From Neoceratodus forsteri (taxonomy: Eukaryota; Chordata; Ceratodontiformes; Ceratodontidae): a stretch of 64,000 nt of DNA. Below the pieces are notes generated by a model. It searched no databases. It saw nothing but the letters and a program-made list of their open reading frames with translations, and was not told the DNA's origin. Both the position numbers and the translations under genes were made by a program. Of the stretch, positions 43,831 to 55,299 are shown in pieces; position 1 is the first letter of the stretch; the number at the start of each line of letters is the position of its first letter. Where the stretch lies: NCBI GenBank assembly GCA_016271365.2, contig CM057449.1:1568310501-1568374500 (forward strand), in the 5' to 3' direction.

Positions 43831-44938
43831 TGCTGGGGCCGTTGCTATGAAGCGTGCAATTCTGTGATAGGATTGTTTTAGTTTGGACAAGGTTGATAAT
43901 TTTTCCGAATGAAGTAAAGGGGCTCCGTAAAAGAGAGTAGGGAGAAGAGTTGCTGATGCGATTGTTCTCCATGATTGGGGGCCAGGTAAGGAGCAACTCT
44001 GTAAAGTAGGCCCAGTTTTTGGTGTGTAGACTGAATAATTTTGTGAGTGTGAGCATCAAAGGTTAGCGTCTCATCCAGGGTAATCCCCAGACATTTGAAG
44101 GAGTCTGCTCCCTCAAGAGCTGTTCCATTTGAGGTATGAATTACAAAGGGATGCTGGATGGACACGCTGAAAGGGGTGTGATGGAACAGCATTGATTTAG
44201 ATTGTTGGTATTGAGGACCAACATATTTCATCTAAACCAGGCTTCGAGTTGCCAAAAGTCGTTTTCAAGGCCTGATCGAATAGAAGAGATGTTTCTATCT
44301 GATCTATATAGAATAGCATTATCAGCATAAAGTTGGACTGACGCACCTCCACAATTAAGTGGCAGATCATTAATGAAGATAGAGTGCTGGGGCCATTGCT
44401 ATGAAGCGTGCAATTCTGTGATAGGATTGTTTTAGTTTGGACAAGGTTGATAATTTTTCCGAATGAAGTAAAGGGGCTCCGTAAAAGAGAGTAGGGAGAA
44501 GAGTTGCTGATGCAATTGTTCTCCATGATTGGGGGCCAGGTAAGGGGCAACTCTGTAAAGTAGGCCCAGTTTTTGGTGTGTAGACTGAATAATTTTGTGA
44601 GTGTGAGCATCAAAGGTTAGCGTCTCATCCAGGGTAATCCCCAGATATTTGAAGGAGTCTGCTCCCTCAAGAACTGTTCCATTTGAGGTATGAATTACAA
44701 AGGGATGCTGGATGGACACGCTGAAAGGAGTGTGATGGAACAGCATTGATTTAGATTGTTGGTATTGAGGACCAACAGATTTCATCTAAACCAGGCTTTG
44801 AGTTGCCAAAAGTCGTTTTCAAGGCCTGATCGAATAGAAGAGATGTTTCTATCTGATCTATATAGAACAGCATTATCAGCATAAAGTTGGACTGACGCAC
44901 CTCCACAATTAAGTGGCAAATCATTAATGAAGACAGAG
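43831..44938. repeat. 554-bp tandem duplication
   Basis: Copy 1 is 43831-44384 and copy 2 is 44385-44938. They start at tgctggggcc(g/a)ttgct and end at taatgaaga(t/c)agag. By eye about 11 positions differ, so the copies are roughly 98 percent identical. Each copy repeats the same 117-codon minus-strand frame of the RT C-terminal region. This is much more recent than the LINE itself. Confidence 0.93.
43878..44231 (-). pseudogene. LINE RT C-terminal fragment, duplicate copy
   Basis: Downstream copy in reading order of the duplicated RT thumb region (SFKCLGITLDETLTFDAH). Identical in layout to 44432-44785 with a few substitutions. Confidence 0.8.
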
Positions 44939-45180
44939 AATAACAAAGGGCCCAGGATAGATCCCTGTGGGACCCCATCCATGATATGTGCAAGGGAGGA
45001 GGTAGTTCCTGCCCACTTGACACATTGCAGCCAATTTGACAGGTAGCTAGTAAACCATGAGAAGGTATAGGAGTCAAGACTGAGTTTGTTTAGTTTGATT
45101 AGGAGGAGGTGGTGGTTAACCACGTCAAACGCTTTTGTGAGATCCACAAATTCTGCCCCAGTAGCACATTGCTTATCCAT
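44432..45180 (-). pseudogene. LINE reverse transcriptase
   Basis: The frame from 45180 holds the RT palm: GAEFVDLTKAFDVVNH (catalytic Asp present), GVPQGSILGPLLFSVFINDLP, and the active-site box, which reads YADNAVLY instead of YADDTVLY. The last catalytic aspartate is thus lost. A frame break near 44782 leads into the thumb frame (SFKYLGITLDETLTFDAH, 44785-44432). Upstream blocks with LDPDGSPGSDTLPPKFLK are at 45697-45326. Confidence 0.83.
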
Positions 45181-45325
45181 GGCTTGATAGATATCTGCAG
45201 TGACCCATAAAAGAGCAGTTTCAGTCCCATGCAGTTTTTGAAAACCATGCTGTGAGACTGTAATGGCATTTTTCTGTTCAAAGAATGAGTATAATTGATT
45301 GTAAAGTATTCTTTCTTGAATTTTG

Positions 45326-46745
45326 CTAGGGACATAGTATGGATATAGGTCTGTAGTATTCTGTGTGGTTTGGCAGGCCGCTTATGCACAGGACAACTAT
45401 TGCTATTTTCCATTTGTCAGGAATGGTGTGAGAGGAAGGATCTATTGAGTACTGTAGTTGGGTGACTGGGTGAGCAACAGCAGAGGCACCAATCTTAAGA
45501 AATTTGGGTGGAAGAGTGTCAGATCCTGGTGATCCATCGGGGTCTAGACCATTTAGGAGCTTGAGTTCCTCAGTGTGCGATGTGAGTTTCAGGTGGAAGG
45601 GAGTGGTGGCAGGACTGCTGTTGTCGGGATGGAGTGGGGCAATAGGTAGATCTCGCTTATAGCTATTTACAGTAGTGGCGCCAAATTTGTCAAGCAATTT
45701 TGTGAGATTCCCTATTTATCCTTCACAAAATTTAGGGGAAAAAAATCTAAAATTATTTTTGTTATACCTACAGAAAGAGGCCAGTTCCTATTACAGTAAT
45801 TATGTGCCATCTGGTAGATTTTCAGCTACACTATCATATGAGACAACCCTCCTGGGTAGCAGTGAACACACTAACAACAAAAACAAAATCCCTAACTAAA
45901 GGTTTCACAATTTTCAATAGGATTTTTAAAACTTTGACTAATTCGGTCTATTACTGTAGGTCAGTGAAAAATTTATTTATGCCAGATGCGATTCGTGGGG
46001 TGGATAGAGCTGTACCATTATTAACCATAGTCTGGGGATGTACATTCCTTGACCATAATGAGGGTGTTGACTTGTGCCCAGAAGGTTTTAGAGTTTGCAA
46101 GATGGTTAATTTGAAGGGACTGAGGTGATGTCGCTTGGACTTAGTGATCTTTGCTTTGGTAGTATTTCTTAATTGTCGGTATGTCTGCCAGTCAGAGCTG
46201 AGGCTAGACTTTTTAGTTATGCCAGGCCCTATCATGACAGCGCATTAAACACCACAGCTCCTGGGAGTGCCAGGGTGAGTGGAAGCCTTTGGCCTGCCTT
46301 TGCCTGAGTAGGGCATGTGAGTCGAGGATGGAAGAGAAGGTGCTAATAAAGAAGTCCAGAGCTAGGTTAATATCAGGAAGGGAAGTGATAGGATCCCAGT
46401 TCACAGAGTTCAGACTCCTCAGAAAAGCATCGGTATTGAAGTTAGTGAGGTCTCTGGATTTTATAGTTCTGAGGGTGGGATGTGGGCGTTGTTCTTCCAG
46501 ACGCAGAAGGTGGGAGAGTGGTCACTTATGGCATTGGGGAAGATTCCTCCAGATTTGATGTGGTGTTTGTTGTTAGTTAACATCCAGTCAATTAGGCTGT
46601 GCTTGCCTGTCTTCATATTGAGTCGCATAGGTTGGTCAAGGACTTGCTGTAGATTTGCGTCCAAGAGTGCCGCTAGGTACTGGGCTTTGCATTCTCCTAT
46701 CCAATTGAGATTAAAGTCACCACACAAGATAATGTCCCTATGCAT
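45326..46745 (-). pseudogene. LINE endonuclease C-terminus and linker
   Basis: From 46745 the endonuclease end is recognised by DIILCGDFNLNWIGECKA and ISDHSPTFCVW. A linker follows in broken frames (46404-46213 and 46235-45951, with NKFFTDLQ). The pre-RT block is at 45697-45326 (NGLDPDGSPGSDTLPPKFL). The 5' part of the endonuclease is missing. Confidence 0.8.
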
Positions 46746-46833
46746 CTATGGAGGGATGGGAGTGCAGGATCTCTGCACTCCCACAGTAAAATAAGTATAC
46801 TATTATACTATCACAAAGTAAGGAAATAAATTG

Positions 46834-47112
46834 CAAAAAACTGCATTAATGCATCAGTTAGGGTTAAAACGACAAAAGTAGGGAAATACTGTGTTAGGGT
46901 TTCCAACCCTAACACCCCACCAACACCACCCTGCACAGATCAAGAGGTGTTGGGGAAGGCATTGGGGTTGTCAGCCCTAACGCTTACCCCATTCTCCTAT
47001 GCTGTACCCACCCAGCTTATTTTCTAATGGAATGGGGTGAGTATTAGGACTGACAACCTCAATGCCACCCCTAATGCCTTAACCCTAACTGATGCATTAA
47101 CACAGTTTTTTG
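46834..47112. mobile_element. MITE-like inverted-repeat element, copy 1
   Basis: The ends are inverted: caaaaaactgcattaatgca and gcatcagttagggttaa at the left; ttaaccctaactgatgc and attaacacagttttttg at the right. The interior continues the pairing (gtcagccctaacgcttaccc against gggtgagtattaggactga). The element has no gene. A second copy lies near 50018-50350. Confidence 0.75.
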
Positions 47113-47123
47113 GATATCAGGTA

Positions 47124-47560
47124 CACGGTCGCGCCCCTATAGTTAGGGTTAAATCTTCACATCTATCTAAAACTGAAACTTTGTGCTTGAATAACTTTGC
47201 AACTGTTTGAGCAATCTGCATGAAATTTGCCATGCACCATCAGAGGCCAAAGGTCTTGTGATGTGGCAACTTATGTTCTAGTTAGATGTATGGATGTGGA
47301 GATACGGAATGTCACAAAATGTATAAATTACTGGTTTTTTGTCAAATTCTTTCTCACCGCATTGTGCAAAAACTGTGTGAATTTTGGTCTGACATTTTTA
47401 GGGTATATAGGTCTTGGGTCACAGTGATGCATTTTGAAGGTTTTATGCAACAAGATTAATCCATTCCAAAGTTATTAAATTTTAAAGTTTCCCTTTATTT
47501 CCAATGGGAAAAGTTAGATGGCAGGCTCAAAACAGGATTCTTGTTTGCAAATGGGTAATC
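47124..47560 (+). repeat. Dispersed repeat family R, copy 2
   Basis: Shares cctatagttagggtt and aataactttgcaactg with 36049-36560 in the same order. Downstream, ccaaagttattaaatttt and tccaatgggaaaa correspond to the end of the first copy. Confidence 0.62.
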
Positions 47561-47934
47561 CTAAGTTGCAAATGAGAGGTCCTCTTTCATGCTGCTGCCA
47601 TCTTGTTTTCAGTTAGCAGTGGCAACAAACTTACATTACTTGAAAATGACAGGGGTTTCTACAACAGTTGTGTTTACCTAATCGGAACTGTGGAATCAGA
47701 TTCTGCACTTAGTTTTTCTGTATCTTCTTCATAAATGTGTATTTTTGACTTCTGGAAACCTTTTTCGCAGACTGTGGAAAGCTATGCCACGAAACAAGAT
47801 CCTTTCCCGCAATTTGTAAAAAAGGATTTCTTTTACTGCAAATTGTAGCAAAGGAATCTCGAAAAAGGATCCTTTGCTGCAATTTGCATACAAGGATTTC
47901 TGTAGTCGAGTGGTCTTCCCCCACACGTTGTTGG
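47561..47934. other. Short internal repeats, no gene
   Basis: Contains repeated variants of tcgcaatttg/gaaaaaggatcc words (47800-47905). No coding feature is supported. Confidence 0.4.
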
Positions 47935-47939
47935 ATGAC

Positions 47940-48270
47940 CATCCCCTATAAAAATATATTCCCTGGTAGTGTACTGCAGTCTCCCCTGTTGTCTGATCGT
48001 CATCCCATATAAAACATATATATCCCTGGTAGTCTAGTGCCCTCCTCTCTCGATGTGCGATCACCATTCCCTGTATAATACAAAATGCCCCTGGTGGTCT
48101 GGTGGTCCCTCCCCTCCCTGATGTCTCATCACTGTCCCTGTATAAAACATATATACTTGGTAGTCTAGTGGTCCCTCTCCCTCCCGTGATGTCCGACCAC
48201 TATTCCCTGTAATAAAATTATATATTTCCTGGTAGTCTAGTGATCCTCCCTCTCCTGATGTCCAGTCACC
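47940..48270. repeat. ~62-bp minisatellite, about five units
   Basis: Units contain ccctggtagtctagtg, a pyrimidine run, gatgtccgatcaccat and ccctgtataaaacatatat. Five imperfect units can be followed from about 47943 to 48270. Confidence 0.85.
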
Positions 48271-48722
48271 ATCAAAATTCCTTGTAGTCTAGTTGTCGCT
48301 CCCAGTTCCCAATCCCCATCCTCTGAAAAGCCACTGCAATCCCTGGTGGTCTAGTGGACCCTCCACCCTCTCAGGTAATGTTTGCCCTCTCTGCCCACCG
48401 TCCTTCCCCCCATCCTGACTCCTGTTTGATGAGAAGCACAGCCCTCCTCTCACCTTCCTGGCTGTTCACTGATTGAGCTATAAATGAGCATGTGCTATAG
48501 AGTATGTGCTCATTCATAGCCCAGTCGGCAAGCAGCCAGGGAGGTGAGAGGAGGGCTGTGCTGTTCGCCAAGCAGGAGTCAGCATGGGGGAGTGAGCTGC
48601 TGAGTGATTACCTGAGAGGGTGGGGGAAATGGGGAGCACTAGACCACCAGGGATTGCCGTGGCTTTTCAGGGGACGGGGATTGGGAACCAGGAGGGACCA
48701 CTAGATTACCAGGGAATTTTGT
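48270..48722. repeat. ~450-bp imperfect palindrome
   Basis: The arms pair around a centre near 48500 (gagcatgtgctatag/agtatgtgctc). Examples are ccctggtggtctagtg against cactagaccaccaggg-type sequence, and gcacagccctcctctcacc against ggtgagaggagggctgtgc. The outermost left arm is the last minisatellite-type unit, so the palindrome has the minisatellite motif at its ends. Confidence 0.85.
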
Positions 48723-48739
48723 TATAGTTATTCATAAGC

Positions 48740-49400
48740 CACAGTATCAAGCCTTTTTGTAAACTGGTCTCAGACCTAGCTAAAAAAAATTTGAGGATTT
48801 TAATAATTGTGGAATTAAAGTTAAAGTGGATGTTGCAGAAATGAAGCAGGCCTTTGATGCAGTACTCGGAGTGACAGAACAGGCCCAAGGGTTGGCAGTA
48901 GGACTCATAAAAGAAAATGCAGCACTCAAGACTTTAACCTTTAAAAAATAAGTAAGAGACTGTCATGTTCAGATTATACCTGAGGGAGCTGAGGGTACAG
49001 GGCTAATGGTCTTCCTACTGCAACTGTTCAGTACAGAAATTACCAACGATATGGTGGAAGTGAGTTTGCAAATCCTGAAGGCTTACAGGATTACCCACCA
49101 ATGGTCCCCCAGAGCTCACCCACCAACAAGAGCCATCCTGATGGTCCTCACCAATAAGGCAGAGAGGGCAAACATTGGCCGCAGGCAGCATGGAAATCTG
49201 CAATGGGAGAACCTCACCATACACATATTTCCAGACGTAAGCTTTGCAGCACAGCAAAGGAAAAAATATTCCAGTCCTGTCCACAGTAGACTATCAACCC
49301 TTGATGTCAACTCTGCATTTATATGGATTGTGGTAAATCAGAACCAAGCTACATGTCCAGCTCACTAACACCTATGTTTTGAATGCCATCAGGTGCAGAC
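48740..49400 (+). pseudogene. L1 ORF1p relic
   Basis: On the plus strand, decayed coiled-coil codons (48780-48930) precede an RRM-like stretch (VQIIPEGAEGTGLMVFL, ~48968-49020). An open frame follows (49006-49368) with ILKAYRITHQWSP, HPPTRAILMVL, NLTIHIFPDVS and QQRKKYSSPVHSRL. These are the usual L1 ORF1p sequence of RAHR, PRxI, FPDYS and RRAF-type blocks. ORF2 is absent. Confidence 0.75.
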
Positions 49401-49548
49401 ACTATACTTACACTTGACACAGAAAGTGAATTTGTGACCTTATGAATTAATAAACTACTATATTCTTTAAGATGTGGGATATATGGAGAGCTCATAAATT
49501 AATGTTTCTTTTAACACTTGTAAGAGAGGAGGGGACAACATTAAGAAG

Positions 49549-49760
49549 CCTTGAAAATGGGCTTTAGATTTCTGGTTTTTGATTGACTGGTACCCATGCT
49601 AGGGGTACATTAACATTCATTAGAAACCAGCCCAGCCTGCCTCAGTACCAAAGTGGTATAATGGTGCCACTTTGGATTTTCAAGTCTGTCACCTAGTTAG
49701 TGACTCCCTAACATTCAGTCAGACAAAACAGAGCACTGGTCACTTCAATTGTCCATACCA
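49549..49760 (+). mobile_element. Foldback family, fragment copy 3
   Basis: Starts cttgaaaatgggctttagat and continues gattgactggtaccc and ggggtacattaac, matching the left end of the element at 11241. Further words (ccaaagtggtataatggtg) form a hairpin. Only one end is recognised. Confidence 0.6.
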
Positions 49761-50017
49761 AAATGGAGCTGCGTGAGTTGTGTGCGTGTTTTGGGTTCCA
49801 ATGTTGCACTGAAACTTTCTGGGTAAAAAGGGCTACTCTCCCATGTGCCTTTTGTGCTTTCTTGAAAAATATTCCTTTCCTTTGTAATTCTTGTGAGTGC
49901 AGGCCAACTCATAGGAAATAAGGATACTATTCCAATTTCTCAAAGTATGGATGCATGGGCACAGGCCCAGGGGGCTCTGTATTCCCACAAGCAAATAAGG
50001 CTATCATTATACAGACT

Positions 50018-50350
50018 CAAAAATAAGAAATTAGTTGTTAATTGATCGGTTAGGGTTAAAGTTACAAAAGTAGAGAATGTGGTATTAGGGTTTCCAGCCC
50101 ACTACCACCTCATTTCTGCCCACACCAATAGCCGCCGGTGCTTATCAGCCCCAACACTTACCCCGATTCCCCATGCTGTACCCATCTCAGCTTGTTTACA
50201 TATGGAATGGGGTGAGTGTTAGGCCGATGATCAAGGCACACTCGATGCCTGTTGGTGTGCAGGGTGGGGGTGTTAGGTTGGAAACCAATGCCACATTTAC
50301 CTATTTTTGTAACTTTAACCATAACTTATGCATTAATGGAGTTTTTACAA
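50018..50350. mobile_element. MITE-like inverted-repeat element, copy 2
   Basis: Related to 46834-47112. Left end words cggttagggttaaagtt and acaaaagtagagaat pair with tttttgtaactttaacc and ccattaatg-type words at the right. The centre contains ccccatgctgtacccat as in copy 1. Confidence 0.72.
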
Positions 50351-50359
50351 TTATATATA

Positions 50360-52100
50360 TTGTGTAACACAAAACTAATTACCAGTTTTAATAGCCAGCT
50401 TTCAGAGTTATACTAGACTCTCTATTAGTCTAATCCTATGCCCATACCTCCTTGAAAATGTGAAGAACATGTAACACACTGTTTATTATGACCAGTGTTT
50501 GGCAGGCATTGAAGTAAAGTAGTGAGCAACTGTTATTTGTTTAAGCTGAGCTAGTGAAAAAAGAAGGAGGCAACTGAAGTCAAGTCAAAAGGTCAATCTC
50601 AAATGTTTTGCAGCTGGCATAGTCTTTCTTAGTCAGAATGTGATGACCAGATTTTTACCTGGTCCTCCTCTGAACAAGCTGAAAGAAGTAATTTACAAAG
50701 GCATGTCTGCTTCATATCTGCAGCCTCATTTAAATAAACATGATTAGTCTGGTGCCTGGTAGTCTTACTGGTGTCATACCAAACTATGTCTGTGTATGTG
50801 TGTGTTGGAGGCATGTATGGGGTGTCAGTATGTGTGTGTATTATATATGAGCGCTTGCTTTCAAAGGGCTGCCTTTCTGACAGTGGATGCACAGATAGGA
50901 GCCAAGCAGCAAATGGTAATAGTTACTGTATATCCAACATGCTTATGAAAGTCTGTATTTCTCATAAAGGAAAGACCAGTATTTCCATGCTGTGCTCCTA
51001 AGCCACTCTTGGTCATGTGATCTTATTATTGTTCAGGTTTCATGTCCACTGTTGTAATCCTGTAGACACTGTGAGCAGCACCATTGTCCATATATATATA
51101 TATATATTTTTTCAAAGAGAACCGGTTGCCGTGAAAGAAATCCCTATGGTGCAACCCCGATAGATGAGCGTGCCATGGGTCACAACCGTAAAGGGTACTG
51201 CTTTGAACTATTTGTAAGAGAACAGAACTGTGCCCTGACAAATTTCAAAATGCTGCTTTGAGGGTGCAGCTTACATACAATGAGGAGTTTGTGGCTACAT
51301 ACCAGCCAAGGCAATCTAGATGGAGCAAAGATTTTGTGGGATGGAACTAGAAGTTTGCATTTGCCCTGTAAAACAGAGCATGACACACAAACACAAAATG
51401 TTTCCCAAATATATCAACTTTACTGGTTAGATTGTAATGATATGCATGTTATAAAATAAGAAATGCAGTGGTGGATCTTGGGGCAAGCTAGCTGCACCTC
51501 CTCCCACATTGTGATTTACATGCTTGCTGCCACTGCATTTCACTTTTTGAAGAAGTCTGACTCATCAATTGTACACAAGTTCATATTCAAAACATACAGA
51601 ATACTGGATGGGCAACAATGCACAAACTGTGTTAGAGCGAGCTCAAGAGGTCTGTAAAATCAGAACCCCAAGCTGACAGAACACACTGGCTGTGCATAAA
51701 GTTGCTCATCCTGTATTTCTTATAGTGTATAGTACTGTATTATGTGAAATGCACATGCCATGGTTCTTCACTTTCAGAATGAAACTGACTTGTACATTCT
51801 CTAGGGCTTCAGGATGCTTTGTACCACAGAAAGGTACAGGCACATTCCATGACCTTGAACTGTGGTACAACAGCATTCTGAAAGGAATAGAATTCTATAC
51901 AGAACAAAGCTCTACTATACACTATTATAGATTACATTTGTATTTTTCTGTCTCAAATGTGATGAAAGGACAATAACTGGCAATATATAGGATCAAAAAC
52001 ATAAAAAAAAAAATGCATATCAAGTATGCACCACCCCAGCACCACCTCCAAGTCAAATTCTGGATTGGACACTGCATAAACGGTATTTCTAGCCCAAGGA
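50360..52100. other. No gene recognised
   Basis: Contains a TG-rich tract (50787-50845) and a short TA run (51093-51108). Frames of up to 94 residues lack motifs. I see no repeat family by eye, so this is the largest stretch of unexplained sequence in the window. Confidence 0.55.
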
Positions 52101-52105
52101 ATCCT

Positions 52106-53650
52106 CACTTAGGGCCTATGCATGAAGGCAAGGGAAATACATGCCGGAGGCATGTATCCCACTCGCATAGCTCCGTGGCCCTGGACAGGTGAAGAGGGTA
52201 TGGTATTCACTACTGCATGTGCCCATGGGTCACCTGTCCATGGGCCGCTGCACAGGGCAGCTAGGGGTGGAGCAGCAGATCCAGAGTGGATCACTTGTGA
52301 GCAGAGTGGTTCTCGTGCATGAATACCCAATGCAGGCACCTGGAGCCACACAGCCAAGCCCCATTGGCAAGAAGACTCCTGCCCGAGCCCCATTGGCACC
52401 ATGGCCACCCACAGCACAGCCGACCCACCACCCAACACAAGTCCGCCCCAACCACAAAGCATCAAAGCCCCCCAGACACACACATACTGTATGTCCCATT
52501 TGCACTGCATCACAGCGCCTCCCCCACACACATGGCAACCCCATCTCCATCAGTATATACCAATCCCCCCAACACATGGCAACCATGACCACATATGACC
52601 CAAGCACCCAACACATGTGGACCTGATCCGGTGTTGAAATAGACTCCCACCCTGCACAGAGGGCCTGGTGCACACTGGGACCCCTGATCCGTTACCCCAT
52701 CCAAAACAAATTATACAGTTGTCCCACCCACCCACCCACCACGTGGCACTGTAGCCTCCCAGCTCCATATCGACAGTCAGTGGTGCCACGAGGGATGGAC
52801 AGCTAGTGGCACTTTCCTCCATGCACCTCTTCAGCCACTGGCTGTCCACTGATGCTGGGAGCATGCTGCTATGAAGGCAGCATGCTCCCAGCATCATTAG
52901 GACAGCCAGTGGCTTAGGAGGTGTGTGTGCAGGGAAGTGCCACTGGCTGTCCCAGCCCCACGGCTCCACCGACTGCCAGGTATGGGAGTTGGGGGGGAGG
53001 CATTGTCAGTGCCTTAGGTGGGTTGGGGGAATACTGGCATCATTTGTTTTGGATGGGGTACCGAATCAAGGATCTAAGCATGTGCACCACAGCTCCTCTG
53101 TGTGGGGGTGGGGTCTATTTCAACACTGGGTCAGGTCTGCCATGTGTTGGGGAGATGCTTTGGGTCATATAGGGTCATGGCTACCATGTGTTAGGGGGTG
53201 GGTTCAGCATGCATGGGGCTACACAGGGGTATGGGTAAAGCCACTCACCCAATCAGCTGCCCCAGCCCTCCCCATCAGCCTAGTGGGCTGGGGCAGCATG
53301 AAGGATCGATTCCTGATCCTGCCACAACCATCGGGTGTAGTCTGTGGGGGTGCATAGTGGGTTACAGCAGGGTCCTGGCTGCCATAACCTGTGCCCCCAT
53401 GTACCTGGCACTACACGCCTTTGTGCATGGTGCGTAGTGCAGGCACGCGCGCGACATGGCCCCCCCGCACACCCCCAGCACATTGCTGACTGTGCAGCTG
53501 GGGGATTGGGTGTGTAACCACCTTGTGCATGGTTCATGAATGCCGTTGGTGGTCCATGGGACCCCCACTGCATGACATTCTGACTTAGGGTTGCCTGCAT
53601 GCCTCAGATACGTGGCATGTAGGCAACTTTTTTTTTGTGCATAGGCCCCA
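52106..53650. mobile_element. 1.5-kb palindromic foldback element
   Basis: Both halves fold onto each other around a centre near 52873 (gcatgctgct/aggcagcatgc). The inner ~300 bp of each arm pair well: ggtgttgaaatagactccc against ggtctatttcaacac-type sequence, and caacacatggcaaccatga against the complement at 53180. The outer ends also pair: gggcctatgcatg at 52111 and gtgcataggcccc at 53638. Middle parts of the arms are diverged. It is GC-rich relative to its flanks. Overlapping frames on both strands (up to 147 residues) are symmetry by-products. Confidence 0.82.
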
Positions 53651-53836
53651 TTATGTTTACACTTTACGCATCTAGCTCCATGGAGACAGCTGCCCTAGAG
53701 ATAGACTCTTATTCTATTGATGGAATTTAGAATCTTGGTTCAAACTCTGCATCCACACTCCACTCTAGCAGTTAGTCAGATTTACTTGCAACAACAAGGA
53801 AGTATAGAAGGACTTTGGAGCACAAAGGCAAAAATG

Positions 53837-53932
53837 AACAAAGTCAGCTGTGAGAAAAACCCAAGCTCACACAACACCGAGATAAAGGCACACTTGAAAA
53901 CATATTAAAGTTGTACCTAAAATTTATTACAC
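53837..53932. repeat. Inverted repeat left of CR1
   Basis: The words agataaaggcacacttgaaa and aagttgtacctaaaat are found in reverse complement at 58190-58240, on the other side of the CR1. The CR1 therefore inserted into the loop of an older inverted-repeat element. Confidence 0.8.
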
Positions 53933-54159
53933 TCCCTTTTATAGGCTCTAGGGGGTGATTAACAGCAGACAGATACTTCCTGTGGAGACAGAAAAGGAAG
54001 GTTCACCGGAACACATAGAAACAACTACAGGGCACAAAGGCAACTAAGCAACGGTGTTTTTCTTCTGAAGGAAAGTAGAGAAGGGAGGAGAGAAAGAAAA
54101 GAGAGAGAGAGAGAGAGTGAGAGAGAGAAAATATCCTAAAGCAGGAAGGACACTTATAG

Positions 54160-55050
54160 ACATGATGGGAGTGGTGCAGTACAGCGGCTGTGGGGGTGGT
54201 AGTCTTCAAGGAGACTTTCTGGAGGCTGTGGTGCTGTTCCATCTGCAGGCACTGCTCTGGGCTGAGAACAGAGGTTGCTCATCTCCAGGATAAATTGTCT
54301 GGGATTTGTAGGACCTTCTCCCCCACCCAGGGACCAAGAAGTCTGCCCCCGCTGCCTCAACGGTTGCCAAGGAAGAGGAGTGACTGGATGATGGTGGGCT
54401 CTGGAAGGGTGAGAACAGTGGGGAAGAGACACAACCCTCCTGTGGTTCTACCCCATAACTCCTATACTGCTCTGGCAGGGCAGGACTGTCCCAGAGAGGC
54501 ACCTGCTGTGGTAACCAAGGAGGATGTAGGAGTCCTCCACAGTGGCGACCATGGAGGGGGGAGGCAGAGGACCCTGGAGGAGGAGGAAACAACTCCAGAT
54601 GGGGACCCAATCATCAGGGGTAGACTTGGGACCAGGATGGGAAGTAGTGAAGGAGGTTAAGTGCCTACCCAGCACCAAGGCTTGAAGGGATGGACAGTGC
54701 ATCCTAAGGATTGCTGAGGCAGCAGGAGGGGGTGAGCTAGATGTCCACCTGGGGACGAATGACCTGGCAAGTGATGAGGCTAAGATAGTGCAGGAGCAGT
54801 TCAGGGAGTTGGGGAGGGGTCTTAGACAGGTGGCACACTCCATAACCTTTTCAGAGGTGTTACCTGTCAAGGACAAGAGGGAGAACAGGGTACTCTGCAC
54901 CAAAAGATTCAATGCATGGCTGAAGGACTGGTGTGGAGCAGAGGGATTTGGCTTTGTTGGGGACTGGGGTTCCACCTGAAGGGATGCTGGCCTGTACAGG
55001 GGCAATGGCCTGCATCTATCTGAGGGAGGGGGCAACCAGGATCATCAGTG
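54160..55050 (+). pseudogene. CR1 ORF1p with SGNH esterase domain
   Basis: The first frame (about 54190-54660) has a Cys-rich/coiled-coil start (CSICRHCSGLRTEVAHLQDKL). A basic block follows, with WMMVGSGRVRTVGKRHNPP, PVVLPHNSYTAL as in CR1 ORF1. After a frameshift near 54660-54700 the esterase part follows. VHLGTNDLASDEAK (~54715-54755) holds the GxND block of SGNH/GDSL hydrolases, followed by HSITFSEVLPV, FGFVGDWGST, and GNGLHLSEGG with the block-V His. The Asp usually three residues before that His is Asn here. The catalytic Ser region is not clear. Stops and the frameshift inactivate it. Confidence 0.82.
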
Positions 55051-55299
55051 AGAGATTTAAATGTTTCATCAGCAAGCATTTAAACTAGCCAAGGGGGGTG
55101 GTGGAAATAAGCTAATTGAAGCAAACAGCCCTCCCCAAAATGATACAGATGGCAGAGAGGAACCCAAAGGTTGAGAAATCGCCAGAGAACACTAAAACTA
55201 AAATAGGTAAAAATGCAGAGAAAAGGCAGAATGGGAGTAAGAACAAGAGGGCTATGGAGGAAAGCCATGGGTATAGGAAGGGAGTTAGGAGAGGAGGCA

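Larger units (their letters stand above)
43330..46745 (-). mobile_element. LINE (Rex1/L2-like), 5'-truncated, with internal duplication
   Basis: This minus-strand non-LTR element starts within the endonuclease at 46745. In reading order it has endonuclease end, linker, RT and RT C-terminus, and carries a 554-bp tandem duplication of the RT C-terminal region. It resembles the plus-strand LINEs at 1.5, 12.9 and 16.9 kb. The 3' end near 43330 is not sharply defined. Confidence 0.82.

Noticed and set aside
46854..50070. gttagggtt words resembling telomeric TTAGGG repeats
   Set aside because: They occur singly inside MITE inverted repeats and family R, never as a tandem TTAGGG array.
52109..53600. 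Many overlapping frames of 100-147 residues on both strands
   Set aside because: They are symmetry and GC-composition effects of the long palindrome; none has a domain.
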